Shown here: positions 9,009 to 15,884 of the stretch, one piece after another
Numbering within the stretch: the first letter of the stretch is position 1
Layout: each line of letters begins with the position of its first letter
Assembly (NCBI GenBank): GCA_046566185.1
Contig: JBKHXE010000155.1
Coordinates: 1 to 29,328, forward strand
Reading direction: 5' to 3'
DNA: 29,328 bases
From: SCSIO-59966 sp046566185
GTDB taxonomy: Bacteria > Actinomycetota > Actinomycetes > Actinomycetales > SCSIO-59966
Program-made: the position numbers and the translations under genes
Notes under the pieces: model-generated
Told to the model about the DNA's origin: nothing
What the model saw: only the letters and a program-made list of their open reading frames with translations
Database searches by the model: none

Positions 9009-9773
9009 TCAGATGGTGATAGAGGACCCGGACGTCTCCGGACCGGCCCAGGCGATGAGCCGCGCGGCCCGCCGCAGCGCCACCCGCTGGTCGAGCACGC
9101 GCCGTAGCTGGCGCACCGGCACCGACACCGCGACAGCGGCGTTCACGGTCGTCGACGGCACGGGCACGGCGAGGCACGCCGTGCCGACGGCGTACTCCTC
9201 GCGGTCCAGCGCGAACTCGGCCGCGTCGTCCAGCTCGTGCAGCAGCACGCGGCGGTCGGTCACCGTGTGGCGCGTCAGGTCGACGAGCTCGTGGGTCTCC
9301 ACGTACTCCCGGCGGGTCTGCTCGGGCAGCGTCGAGAGCACCGCCTTGCCGAGCGCGGTGGCGTGGGCGGCGTCGTGGAACCCCACCCAGAGGTCGGCAC
9401 GCGGCGTGGCCGGGCTGTCGACGACGTCGACGAGCCGGATCTCCCCGTCGTGCATCACCGACAGGTACGCCGCGGCCCGCACCTCGTCGTGCAGGTTCTG
9501 CAGCACGCGGTGCGACTCCGCCAGCGGGACGCCGCCGACGTGGCCCGCCCCGGCGAGCGCCGTCGCCCGGTCACCCAGGACGTACCCGGCGTCCGTGCGC
9601 CCGAGATAGCCCTCGTGGACCAGCGTCCGCAGCAAGTGGTAGGCCGTGGGCAGCGGCAGCGCCGTCTGCCGCGCCAGGGACTTCGCGGGCACCGGCCGGG
9701 ACGACGAGCCCACCGCCTCGAGCAGCGCGAGGGCGCGCGTGACCGAGCGGATGAACGTCGGCTGCGTGGGCAT
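9009..9773 (-). CDS. IclR family transcriptional regulator
   Basis: A 254-residue regulator with an N-terminal winged helix-turn-helix (FIRSVTRALALLEAV ... SLARQTALPLPTAYHLLRTL) and a C-terminal IclR effector domain (GHVGGVPLAES ... DLWVGFHDAAHATALGKAVLS ... YAVGTACLAVPVP). It probably senses a small molecule and controls the downstream dehydrogenase genes and itself. The ATG at 9773 follows GGGAGG. Just upstream is a perfect 8-bp inverted repeat that overlaps the putative -10, the usual layout for autoregulation. Repressor versus activator cannot be told from sequence. Confidence 0.9.
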   Translation of the reverse strand: MPTQPTFIRSVTRALALLEAVGSSSRPVPAKSLARQTALPLPTAYHLLRTLVHEGYLGRTDAGYVLGDRATALAGAGHVGGVPLAESHRVLQNLHDEVRAAAYLSVMHDGEIRLVDVVDSPATPRADLWVGFHDAAHATALGKAVLSTLPEQTRREYVETHELVDLTRHTVTDRRVLLHELDDAAEFALDREEYAVGTACLAVPVPSTTVNAAVAVSVPVRQLRRVLDQRVALRRAARLIAWAGPETSGSSITI

Positions 9774-9784
9774 GGGGAGCCTCC

Positions 9785-9812
9785 CGCGATCACAGTAGGA
9801 GTGCTGATCGCG
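9785..9812 (-). promoter_or_regulatory. Palindromic operator over the IclR promoter
   Basis: CGCGATCA (9785-9792) and TGATCGCG (9805-9812) form a perfect 8-bp inverted repeat with a 12-bp spacer. A minus-strand -10 hexamer TACTGT (9797-9792) lies inside the repeat, about 19 nt before the IclR start codon. This is a good candidate for the binding site of the IclR protein. Confidence 0.5.
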
Positions 9813-9835
9813 CCGTGGCAACGCCTTCAGGGTCC

Positions 9836-10212
9836 CTACCGCCCCAGGTGCGCCAGGGCCGAGGTCACGTTCTCCGTCACCTGCGCCATGGAATCCAGGA
9901 CGAGCCGCTCGCCCGTCCACGCCGCCGGCTGCTGACGTCGGGGTGCGAGCGAGTCCCAGGCCGCTCGGGCAGACCACGAAGACCGCGGTCGCGTTCTTCG
10001 AGCCGTCGTCGGTGGGCGGCGGCGTCGGAGCAGGTGACCTCGATCCAGCGCAGCGTGGCACCGGTCTGGTGCGCCAGAGCGATCCACTGGTCACGGGCGG
10101 CCGGGTGGTCGTTGACCGCGTCCACGACGACGTCGACCCCGAGCGCGAGGTGGTCCCGAGAGCGCCCCCGCCGCCGGCAGCGTGCGAGCGAGTTCCCGCC
10201 CGATCGTGCTCT
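9836..10212 (-). pseudogene. Remnant of a P-loop (AAA-type) kinase
   Basis: Three pieces of one small kinase family are seen in order on the minus strand but in different frames. First comes the end of a Walker A region (STIGRELARTL, about 10212-10180), then RDHLALGVDVVVDAVNDHPA...TGATLRWIEVTCSDAAAHRRRLEER (about 10160-9965), then AWDSLAPRRQ...WTGERLVLDS to a stop at 9836. Joining them needs a frameshift near 9963 and another frame change near 10150. The region between Walker A and DHLALG is also about 35-40 codons shorter than expected, and the N-terminus with the first part of Walker A is gone. It ends right beside the stop of the neighbouring small basic gene, suggesting truncation by that islet. 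The fragments are seen; the family name is from memory. Confidence 0.65.
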
Positions 10213-10226
10213 GCGCGTCTCGTCGG

Positions 10227-10412
10227 TCAGGGCCTCGAGGCCGCCTTGGTCGACGAGGCAGCCGACTTCTTCGTCCCAGCAGCCGGCTGCACCTTGGCAT
10301 TGGCGATCTTGCGTACCGAGTTGGAGACGTACCGGCCTGTAACGGTGCTGCGCCTAACCATGGCCTGGGCCGCTGACTTCTGTGCGCTGGACACGACCAC
10401 CTTCTTAGTCAT
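10227..10412 (-). CDS. Small basic protein of the accessory pair
   Basis: A 61-residue protein with eight Lys and five Arg but no Asp or Glu at all, so strongly positive. A central region (QKSAAQAMVRRSTVTGRY then VSNSVRKIANAK) looks like two short amphipathic helices, and the tail is Lys/Ala/Ser-rich and probably disordered. Similar short unnamed proteins with an 'SGRxVSxxVRxIAxAK' type centre occur in actinomycetes next to a small membrane protein; no function is known to me. GGAGG is 8 nt upstream of the ATG, and the ATG lies inside the end of the upstream gene (8-bp overlap), which indicates coupled translation. Lower GC than the flanks. Confidence 0.7.
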   Translation of the reverse strand: MTKKVVVSSAQKSAAQAMVRRSTVTGRYVSNSVRKIANAKVQPAAGTKKSAASSTKAASRP

Positions 10413-10863
10413 CGTGCTCGCCTCCGCTCTCCGTCTCCGAGTGCGACGGTACAACGCCGCCCTCGCCGTCTACAGGACTCGGCTCATCTTCGACCACGTC
10501 CACATCATCGACGTACTGCACGACCTCGACGTCCTCACCAAGCTCGTCGAGCTCCGCCTCGGGGTCTTCGTAGACCACGTTCAAGGCGGCCTCGACAAAA
10601 ACCTTCTCGGACTCGTCGAGAAGATCCGATTCCAGTAGGGCGGCCAGTTGGGCGACCCCGAGGTCGGCCATTCGATCGTCTTCGTCGACCGCCAGTTCTG
10701 CTGCCCAACGGAGGTTCCTCATGGTCTCCTCTCGCCGGCTACGGATCTCCAACTCCCTGGCCCCCATGCGCGTGATGAACTGCGCCAGCAGCACCCCCAG
10801 GAACGTGAATACGGGCGTCCCGAAACTCACGGCGTAGACGGCCCAGGTCGGTAGCGACGTCAC
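10405..10863 (-). CDS. Small acidic membrane-anchored protein of the accessory pair
   Basis: A 152-residue protein. Residues about 6-28 form one membrane helix (VYAVSFGTPVFTFLGVLLAQF). A basic helical segment follows (RMGARELEIRSRREETMRNLRWAAELAV), then a short repeat-like helical part (LGVAQLAALLESDLLDESEKVFVEAAL), and a very acidic, probably disordered tail of about 55 residues. With one membrane anchor the long part is likely cytoplasmic. The start is a GTG with TAGCCT ending 6 nt upstream, so leaderless. The stop TAA overlaps the ATG of the small basic gene. The opposite charges of the two products suggest, but do not prove, that they bind each other. GC content and codon choice (AAA, GAA, GAT codons) differ from the neighbours. 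Confidence 0.75.
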   Translation of the reverse strand: MTSLPTWAVYAVSFGTPVFTFLGVLLAQFITRMGARELEIRSRREETMRNLRWAAELAVDEDDRMADLGVAQLAALLESDLLDESEKVFVEAALNVVYEDPEAELDELGEDVEVVQYVDDVDVVEDEPSPVDGEGGVVPSHSETESGGEHDD

Positions 10864-10869
10864 TGTCCG

Positions 10870-10875
10870 AGGCTA
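10870..10875 (-). promoter_or_regulatory. -10 hexamer for the acidic membrane protein gene
   Basis: TAGCCT on the minus strand ends 6 nt before the GTG at 10863 with no ribosome site between; a leaderless start is predicted. Confidence 0.4.
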
Positions 10876-11015
10876 CGGTGCGTCACCGTCAGTTGTCCGG
10901 GCACGGTGGCCGAGCCGGACGATCACCGGCGAGGTGGCGTCGGCGGTTGGGGGCCCCGCACCCGCAGGCCGTCTCGGTTCCGAGGAGGCGGCATCCTGGC
11001 GACGAGGAGGGCCGC

Positions 11016-13475
11016 TCAGCCCGTCGCCAGCGGCCCTCCGATCGCGGCCACGGGCTGCGGCAGCGGCGTGTCGGAGCCGTCGCGACGCCCGGCCGGCGGC
11101 GGCAGATCCACCGCGCCGCCCGCCGAGGACACCGCTCGTGCCGGGGCGGGGCCCGCCCACGCCGCGACGAGCACGTCCTCCCCGCGCAGGAAGCGGTGGC
11201 AGCGGACGCCACCGGTCGCGCGGCCCTTGGCCGGGTACTCGGCGAACGGCGTCACCTTCGCGCTGCCGTTCTCGGTGCCCGGCAGCGCGGACGACGACCC
11301 GGAGACGGTGACCACCTCGCCGGGCGTGCCGGCCGGCAGCGCGCCGAAGAACACGACCCGCGCGCCGGGGGCCAGCCGCACCCCGGCGATCCCGCCGCCG
11401 CCGCGACCCTGCGGCCGCACGGCGTCGGCGCCGAAGTGCAGCAGCTGGGCGTCGCTCGTGACGAACACCAGCTCCTCGTCGCCGGTCGTCAGCTCGACGG
11501 CACCGACGACCTCGTCGTCGTCCTTGAGCGCGACGGTCTCCCACGCGTCCTTGCCGGGGTAGTCGGGCACGACGCGCTTGACGACGCCCTGCGCCGTGCC
11601 CAGCGCGAGCCCGGGGGACTCGCCGTCCAGGGAGCACAGGCCGACGGCCTGCTCGCCCGGCTCCAGGGAGACGAACTCGCTGAGCGGCGCACCCCCGGAC
11701 AGGGACGGCGCGCCGGCGGTGGGCGGCAGGGCAGGCGTGTCGACCACGCCCATCCGCACCAGCCGCCCGCGGCTGGTGACGACGGCGACCTCGCCGCGGG
11801 CCGTCGTCCGGACGGCGGCGCGCAGGACGTCGTGCGCGGCACGGTCCTCGCGGGTGCCGGCGGCGAGGGGCTCGGCGGTCGCCGTCCGGGCCAGCAGGCC
11901 GGTGCCGGAGAGCAGGAGCCAGCACGGGTCGTCGGCGACCTCGAGCGGCGCGGCGCTCGCCTTCGTCGCCACGCCCGAGCCCTCCAGCAGCACCGTGCGC
12001 CGCGGGGTGCCGTGGGTCTTCGCGACCTCGGCGAGCTCGTCGGAGACGACCCGGCGCAGCAGCTGCTCGTCGCCGAGGATCTCGGCGAGCTCGGCGATCT
12101 CGCGGCCGAGCTGGTCGCGCTCGGCCTCGAGCTCGACGCGCGAGAACTTCGTCAGGCGGCGTAGCCGCAGCTCGAGGATGTACTCGGCCTGCGGGTGGGA
12201 CAGGTCGAAGACGTCCATCAGGCGGGTGCGGGCCACCTCGGCGTCGTCGGAGGTGCGGATGACCTGGATGACCTCGTCGATGTCGAGGATCGCCACGAGC
12301 AGGCCCTCGACGAGGTGCAACCGCTCCTGCCGCCGCGCGAGCCGGTAGGCGCTCCGGCGCCGGACGACGTCCAGCCGGTGGGCGACGTAGACCTGCAGCA
12401 GCTCGCGCAGCCCGAGCGTGCGTGGCTGGCCGTCGACGAGGCAGACGTTGTTGATGCCGAAGGAGTCCTCCATCGGCGTCAGCCGGTACAGCTGCTCGAG
12501 CACCGCGTCGGGGTTGAAGCCGGTCTTCACCTCGATCACCAGCCGCAGGCCGTGGTGCCGGTCGGTGAGGTCGGTGACCGCCGAGACGCCCTGCAGCTTC
12601 TTGGCCTGGACGGCGTCCTTGATCTTCTCGATGACCTTCTCGGGGCCGACGGTGTACGGCAGCTCGGTGACGACGATGCCCTTGCGGCGCGCGGTGACGC
12701 TCTCGACCCGCGTCGTGGCACGGGTGCGGAAGCTGCCGCGCCCCGTCGCGTACGCCTCCCGGACGCCGTCCAGCCCGACGATCTTGCCGCCGGACGGCAG
12801 GTCCGGCCCCGGGACGAAGCGCATGAGGTCGTCGAGCGTCGCGTCGGGGTGGGCGACGAGGTGGCGGGCGGCGGCGACGACCTCGACGAGGTTGTGCGGC
12901 GCCATGTTCGTCGCCATGCCGACCGCGATGCCGCTGGCGCCGTTGACGAGCAGGTTGGGAAAGGCGGCCGGCAGCACCGACGGCTGCGTCAGCTGGTTGT
13001 CGTAGTTGGGCACGAAGTCGACGACGTCCTCGCCGAGGTCGGCCGTCATGAGCATCGCGGCCGGTGCCAGGCGGGCCTCGGTGTACCGAGGGGCTGCCGG
13101 GCCGGCGTCCAGGGACCCGAAGTTCCCGTGCCCGTCGACCAGCGGCACGCGCAGCGAGAACGGCTGGGCCATCCGCACCAGCGCGTCGTAGATCGCGGCG
13201 TCGCCGTGCGGGTGCAGCTTGCCCATCACCTCGCCGACGACGCGGGCGCTCTTGACGTGCCCGCGGTCGGGGCGCAGCCCCATCTCGGCCATCTGGAAGA
13301 GGATCCGGCGCTGCACCGGCTTCAGGCCGTCCCGCGCGTCCGGCAGGGCCCTCGAGTAGATGACCGAGTAGGCGTACTCGAGGAACGACGACTCCATCTC
13401 GGCGCCGACGTCGATGTCGACGATGCGCTCGGTGACGTCCTCGGGCGGGGGAGAGCTGGTGGTGCGGCGGGCCAT
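11016..13475 (-). CDS. parC: Type IIA topoisomerase subunit A (topo IV ParC-like)
   Basis: An 819-residue DNA-cleaving subunit, partner of the B subunit at 2863-5010. The breakage-reunion domain has the active-site Tyr131 in PAAPRYTEARL and the quinolone-site region HPHGDAAIYDALVRMAQ. There, the residue matching E. coli GyrA Ser83 is Ala93, while Asp97 matches Asp87; an Ala at this place is linked to naturally lower quinolone sensitivity in mycobacterial GyrA. The C-terminal half is a beta-pinwheel. The GyrA-box that defines gyrase (QRRGGKG) is degenerate here (QGRGGGGIAG), which supports a topo IV-like rather than supercoiling enzyme. The gene converges with parE at a distance and is divergent from the ECF sigma gene. 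The start has only a weak ribosome site. Confidence 0.93.
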   Translation of the reverse strand: MARRTTSSPPPEDVTERIVDIDVGAEMESSFLEYAYSVIYSRALPDARDGLKPVQRRILFQMAEMGLRPDRGHVKSARVVGEVMGKLHPHGDAAIYDALVRMAQPFSLRVPLVDGHGNFGSLDAGPAAPRYTEARLAPAAMLMTADLGEDVVDFVPNYDNQLTQPSVLPAAFPNLLVNGASGIAVGMATNMAPHNLVEVVAAARHLVAHPDATLDDLMRFVPGPDLPSGGKIVGLDGVREAYATGRGSFRTRATTRVESVTARRKGIVVTELPYTVGPEKVIEKIKDAVQAKKLQGVSAVTDLTDRHHGLRLVIEVKTGFNPDAVLEQLYRLTPMEDSFGINNVCLVDGQPRTLGLRELLQVYVAHRLDVVRRRSAYRLARRQERLHLVEGLLVAILDIDEVIQVIRTSDDAEVARTRLMDVFDLSHPQAEYILELRLRRLTKFSRVELEAERDQLGREIAELAEILGDEQLLRRVVSDELAEVAKTHGTPRRTVLLEGSGVATKASAAPLEVADDPCWLLLSGTGLLARTATAEPLAAGTREDRAAHDVLRAAVRTTARGEVAVVTSRGRLVRMGVVDTPALPPTAGAPSLSGGAPLSEFVSLEPGEQAVGLCSLDGESPGLALGTAQGVVKRVVPDYPGKDAWETVALKDDDEVVGAVELTTGDEELVFVTSDAQLLHFGADAVRPQGRGGGGIAGVRLAPGARVVFFGALPAGTPGEVVTVSGSSSALPGTENGSAKVTPFAEYPAKGRATGGVRCHRFLRGEDVLVAAWAGPAPARAVSSAGGAVDLPPPAGRRDGSDTPLPQPVAAIGGPLATG

Positions 13476-13487
13476 GGGCCCATCATC

Positions 13488-13505
13488 CCGGTCGGCTGCG
13501 ACCGG
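13488..13505. repeat. 7-bp inverted repeat between parC and the ECF sigma gene
   Basis: CCGGTCG (13488-13494) and CGACCGG (13499-13505) are perfectly complementary around a 4-nt loop. The repeat lies 13 bp upstream of the parC start codon, in its probable promoter region, so it is a possible operator or a short hairpin in the leader. Confidence 0.3.
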
Positions 13506-13523
13506 CCGGAACCCGCCGCGCCG

Positions 13524-13548
13524 GGAACCTTTCCGGACCGGATGCGTC
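13524..13548 (+). promoter_or_regulatory. ECF-type promoter, GGAAC-N16-CGTC
   Basis: GGAAC (13524-13528) and CGTC (13545-13548) are separated by 16 bp and lie about 28 bp before the sigma gene. This is the standard -35/-10 form recognised by many group IV (ECF) sigma factors, implying that the operon transcribes itself. A second GGAAC occurs at 13508-13512. Confidence 0.6.
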
Positions 13549-13576
13549 CTCCTCCTCGACCGAAGTGAGGGACCGT

Positions 13577-14185
13577 ATGACGATGGCGCTGGAGGCGGAG
13601 CGAGCCTCGAAGGACCATGCGTGGTTCTCGGGCGAGGTCTCCTCGCTGCTGCCGGTGCTGTACGGCGCCGCCGTCCGCTTGTGCCACGACAGCACCGACG
13701 CGGAGGACCTGGTCGCCGAGGCGCTGACGAAGGCCTGGCAGAAGCTGCCGTCGCTGCTCGACCGAGGCGCGTTCCGCGGCTGGCTGCTCACCATCCTCAC
13801 CAACACCTACCTCTCGCAGTACCGAGCGGCCAGCGTGCGACCGGACGTCGAGCCGGTCGGCGCCGGCGGCGAGGACTTCTCGATCTTCGATCGGCTGCAC
13901 CAGCCGATCCTGCTCTGGTGGGGCAACCCGGAGCAGGAGTTCCTCGACAAGCTCGTGCGCGACGACATCGAGGCCGCGCTCGCGGCGGTCCCCGAGCCGT
14001 TCCGCACCGCCGTCGTCCTGGTCGACGTCCGGGACCTGTCCTACCGCGAGGTGGCGGAGGTCCTCGGCGTCCCTGTCGGCACGGTGCGTTCACGTCTGGC
14101 CCGCGGCCGGGCCCACCTGCAACGCCACCTCTGGCAGTACGCGCAGCGGCGACCGGCGGAGCAGCGAGGAGAGGAGTCGGAGTGA
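13577..14185 (+). CDS. ECF RNA polymerase sigma factor
   Basis: A 202-residue group IV sigma factor. Region 2 (about residues 25-80) contains AVRLCHDSTDAEDLVAEAL and AFRGWLLTILTNTYLSQYR, for -10 recognition and core binding. Region 4 (about 130-185) contains AVPEPFRTAVVLVDVRDLSYREVAEVLGVPVGTVRSRLARGR, the -35 binding helix-turn-helix. The linker carries a Trp-rich segment (PILLWWGNPEQEF). I chose the ATG at 13577, with GAGGG 4-5 nt upstream. The next gene is its anti-sigma factor, overlapping by GTGA, and the promoter in front fits autoregulation. A SigR-like or redox-stress role is inferred from the operon. Confidence 0.92.
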   Translation: MTMALEAERASKDHAWFSGEVSSLLPVLYGAAVRLCHDSTDAEDLVAEALTKAWQKLPSLLDRGAFRGWLLTILTNTYLSQYRAASVRPDVEPVGAGGEDFSIFDRLHQPILLWWGNPEQEFLDKLVRDDIEAALAAVPEPFRTAVVLVDVRDLSYREVAEVLGVPVGTVRSRLARGRAHLQRHLWQYAQRRPAEQRGEESE

Positions 14186-14436
14186 CCCGCGAGGACATCA
14201 CCACGTGCGACGAGGCGCTGGCCGTGCTCGCGCAGCACCTCGACCGCGAGCTCGAGGGGCACCTCGACGCCCAGCTGGTCGCCCACCTCGAGGCGTGCCG
14301 CAGCTGCTACTCCCGGGCGGAGTTCGAGCGCCGCCTCAAGGCGAGGATCCGTGAGCTCGGCAGCGAGCCAGTGCCCGACGACGTCATGCAGCGGGTCCAG
14401 CGCCTGCTGCAGGACTTCACCTCTTCCACCTCCTGA
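14182..14436 (+). CDS. Zinc-finger anti-sigma factor (zf-HC2 / ZAS type)
   Basis: An 84-residue cytoplasmic protein with the ZAS signature: Cys9, then His35-x3-Cys39-x2-Cys42 (HLEACRSC). In RsrA-type proteins this cluster binds zinc and holds the sigma factor until thiol oxidation releases it; whether this one is redox-sensitive is inference. It lacks a membrane helix. The GTG start overlaps the sigma-gene stop (GTGA) and has GGAG-rich sequence upstream, as expected for matched synthesis of the two partners. A gene 18 bp downstream continues the operon. Confidence 0.88.
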   Translation: MTREDITTCDEALAVLAQHLDRELEGHLDAQLVAHLEACRSCYSRAEFERRLKARIRELGSEPVPDDVMQRVQRLLQDFTSSTS

Positions 14437-14454
14437 CTCAGAAGGGTCTGTCCC

Positions 14455-15240
14455 ATGGTCGTCATCAGCTCAGACCAGCGCGAGATCATCTTCGACGCCG
14501 TCGAGGCCATGTACACCTCCGTCGCACGCGACCCGGGACGGGGGTACCACTTCCCCACCGGACGGTCGGCGTGCGAGTACGTCGGGTACCCCGCGGACCT
14601 GCTCGACAGGCTGCCCGCCACGGCGGTCGAGTCCTTCGCCGGCGTCGGTTACCCGTTCGCCGCCGGTGTCCTCCGCGTCGGTGACACCGTGCTGGACATC
14701 GGCTCCGGGTCAGGCACCGACCTCCTCGCGGCTGCCCTGATGGTCGGCCAGGACGGTCGGGCTCTCGGGGTCGACATGACAGAAGCCATGCGCGACAAGG
14801 CGTTGCGCAACGCCCGTGCCGGCGGGTTCGCGAACGTCGAGGTCTTCGACGGCAACGCCGAGCGACTTCCCCTCCGCGACGAGTCGGTCGACGTGATCAC
14901 CAGCAACGGCGTGATCAACCTGGTACCGGACAAGAGGTGCGCCATCGCCGAGATGCATCGCGTGCTCAGACCGGGCGGCTGGGTGCAGATCGCCGACATC
15001 GTCGTCGACGACCTGCCGTCGGAGGCCTGTCGGTCCAAGCCGCAGCTGTGGGCCGAGTGCATCGTCGGCGCCACCACCCAGGCCGACTACCTCGAGATGT
15101 TCACGGCCGCCGGCTTCACCGCCGTCGAGCACCTCGGCGACCTCGACTACTTCGCCGCCAGCAGCAGCCCATCCACCCGCACGACCGCCGGAGGCTTCGG
15201 CGCCCACAGCATGGTCATGCGGGCTCGCAAACCCGAGTAG
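14455..15240 (+). CDS. SAM-dependent methyltransferase, ArsM-like
   Basis: A 261-residue class I methyltransferase. Motif I is VLDIGSGSGTDLLAAAL, followed by ALGVDMTEAM, FDGNAERLPLRDESVDVITSNGVINL and EMHRVLRPGGWVQIADIVVDDLP. The VINL and DIVVDDLP segments and ECIVGA resemble arsenite methyltransferase ArsM. However, two cysteine positions of ArsM are changed: SNCVINL is SNGVINL, and the Cys after motif I is Leu; only ECIVGA keeps its Cys. Arsenite methylation is therefore doubtful, and another thiol or small-molecule acceptor is possible. It sits in the ECF operon, 18 bp after the anti-sigma gene and 18 bp before osmC. Confidence 0.85.
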   Translation: MVVISSDQREIIFDAVEAMYTSVARDPGRGYHFPTGRSACEYVGYPADLLDRLPATAVESFAGVGYPFAAGVLRVGDTVLDIGSGSGTDLLAAALMVGQDGRALGVDMTEAMRDKALRNARAGGFANVEVFDGNAERLPLRDESVDVITSNGVINLVPDKRCAIAEMHRVLRPGGWVQIADIVVDDLPSEACRSKPQLWAECIVGATTQADYLEMFTAAGFTAVEHLGDLDYFAASSSPSTRTTAGGFGAHSMVMRARKPE

Positions 15241-15258
15241 AGAGACAGGAGAACAACC

Positions 15259-15819
15259 ATGTCCACCATCACCGAGCTCAACGGTGTCAACGTCACCCAG
15301 CTCGTCGACACCATCGGCGCCATCCAGGGCGAGCCGTCCATCGCCCGGTTCCGGTTCCGCGCCAGCACCAGCTGGCAAGGAGGCGGGCGGTCCGAGACGC
15401 AGATCCAGGGCTTCTACGGCGCCGGCGCCGAGGACACGTCCCGGGAGGCGCCCTTCACCCTGGTCGGCGACGAGCCGCCCGTCCTGCTCGGCGCCAACCA
15501 CGGTCCCAACGCCGTCGAGGTCGTGCTGCACGCCCTGACCTCCTGCCTCACCGTCGGGTTCGTCTACAACGCAGCGGCCAGGGGCATCCCGGTCCGCAGC
15601 CTCGACTTCGACATCGAGGGCGAGCTCGACCTGCACGGCTTCCTCGGGCTGTCCGACGACGTCCGCCCCGGCTACCAGAAGATCGACATCACCTACCGGG
15701 TCGACGCCGACGCGCCCGACGACGTCGTCGAGGAGCTCTGCCGGTACGTCCAGCGCACTTCGCCCGTGCTCGACATCGTGCGCAACCCCGTCGAGGTCTC
15801 GGTCTCCCGCGCCGGCTGA
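15259..15819 (+). CDS. OsmC/Ohr family peroxidase
   Basis: A 186-residue protein of the OsmC family, which reduces organic or other peroxides using two cysteines. The reactive Cys96 lies in ALTSCLTVGF and the second, Cys161, in EELCRYVQRTSPVLDIV; both are in the family positions. AGGAG lies 7 nt before the ATG. It is the last clear gene of the ECF operon. Its presence beside a zinc anti-sigma factor supports a peroxide or thiol stress response. The N-terminal roughly 30 residues are longer than in short Ohr proteins, as in OsmC-like proteins of actinomycetes. Confidence 0.88.
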   Translation: MSTITELNGVNVTQLVDTIGAIQGEPSIARFRFRASTSWQGGGRSETQIQGFYGAGAEDTSREAPFTLVGDEPPVLLGANHGPNAVEVVLHALTSCLTVGFVYNAAARGIPVRSLDFDIEGELDLHGFLGLSDDVRPGYQKIDITYRVDADAPDDVVEELCRYVQRTSPVLDIVRNPVEVSVSRAG

Positions 15820-15884
15820 TCGCCGGGCCGACGACCGGGGCCGCCTGCGTCGAGCGTCCGGACGGCCCGGCACACTCTCCCGTC

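Noticed and set aside
9943..10638. 231-codon plus-strand frame across the islet
   Set aside because: It is antisense to the kinase remnant, the small basic gene and the membrane protein gene; no ribosome site and no motif.
12195..13568. 457-codon frame opposite parC
   Set aside because: Shadow of parC with Val/Asp/Gly-rich composition and no recognisable domain.
14455..15240. Calling the methyltransferase a true ArsM
   Set aside because: Two arsenic-binding cysteine positions are replaced, and no ars genes (arsR, arsB, arsC) are nearby.
14937..15884. In-frame upstream extension of the M20 gene
   Set aside because: It crosses the methyltransferase and OsmC genes in another frame, giving Arg/His-rich nonsense; the conserved M20 sequence begins at 15885.
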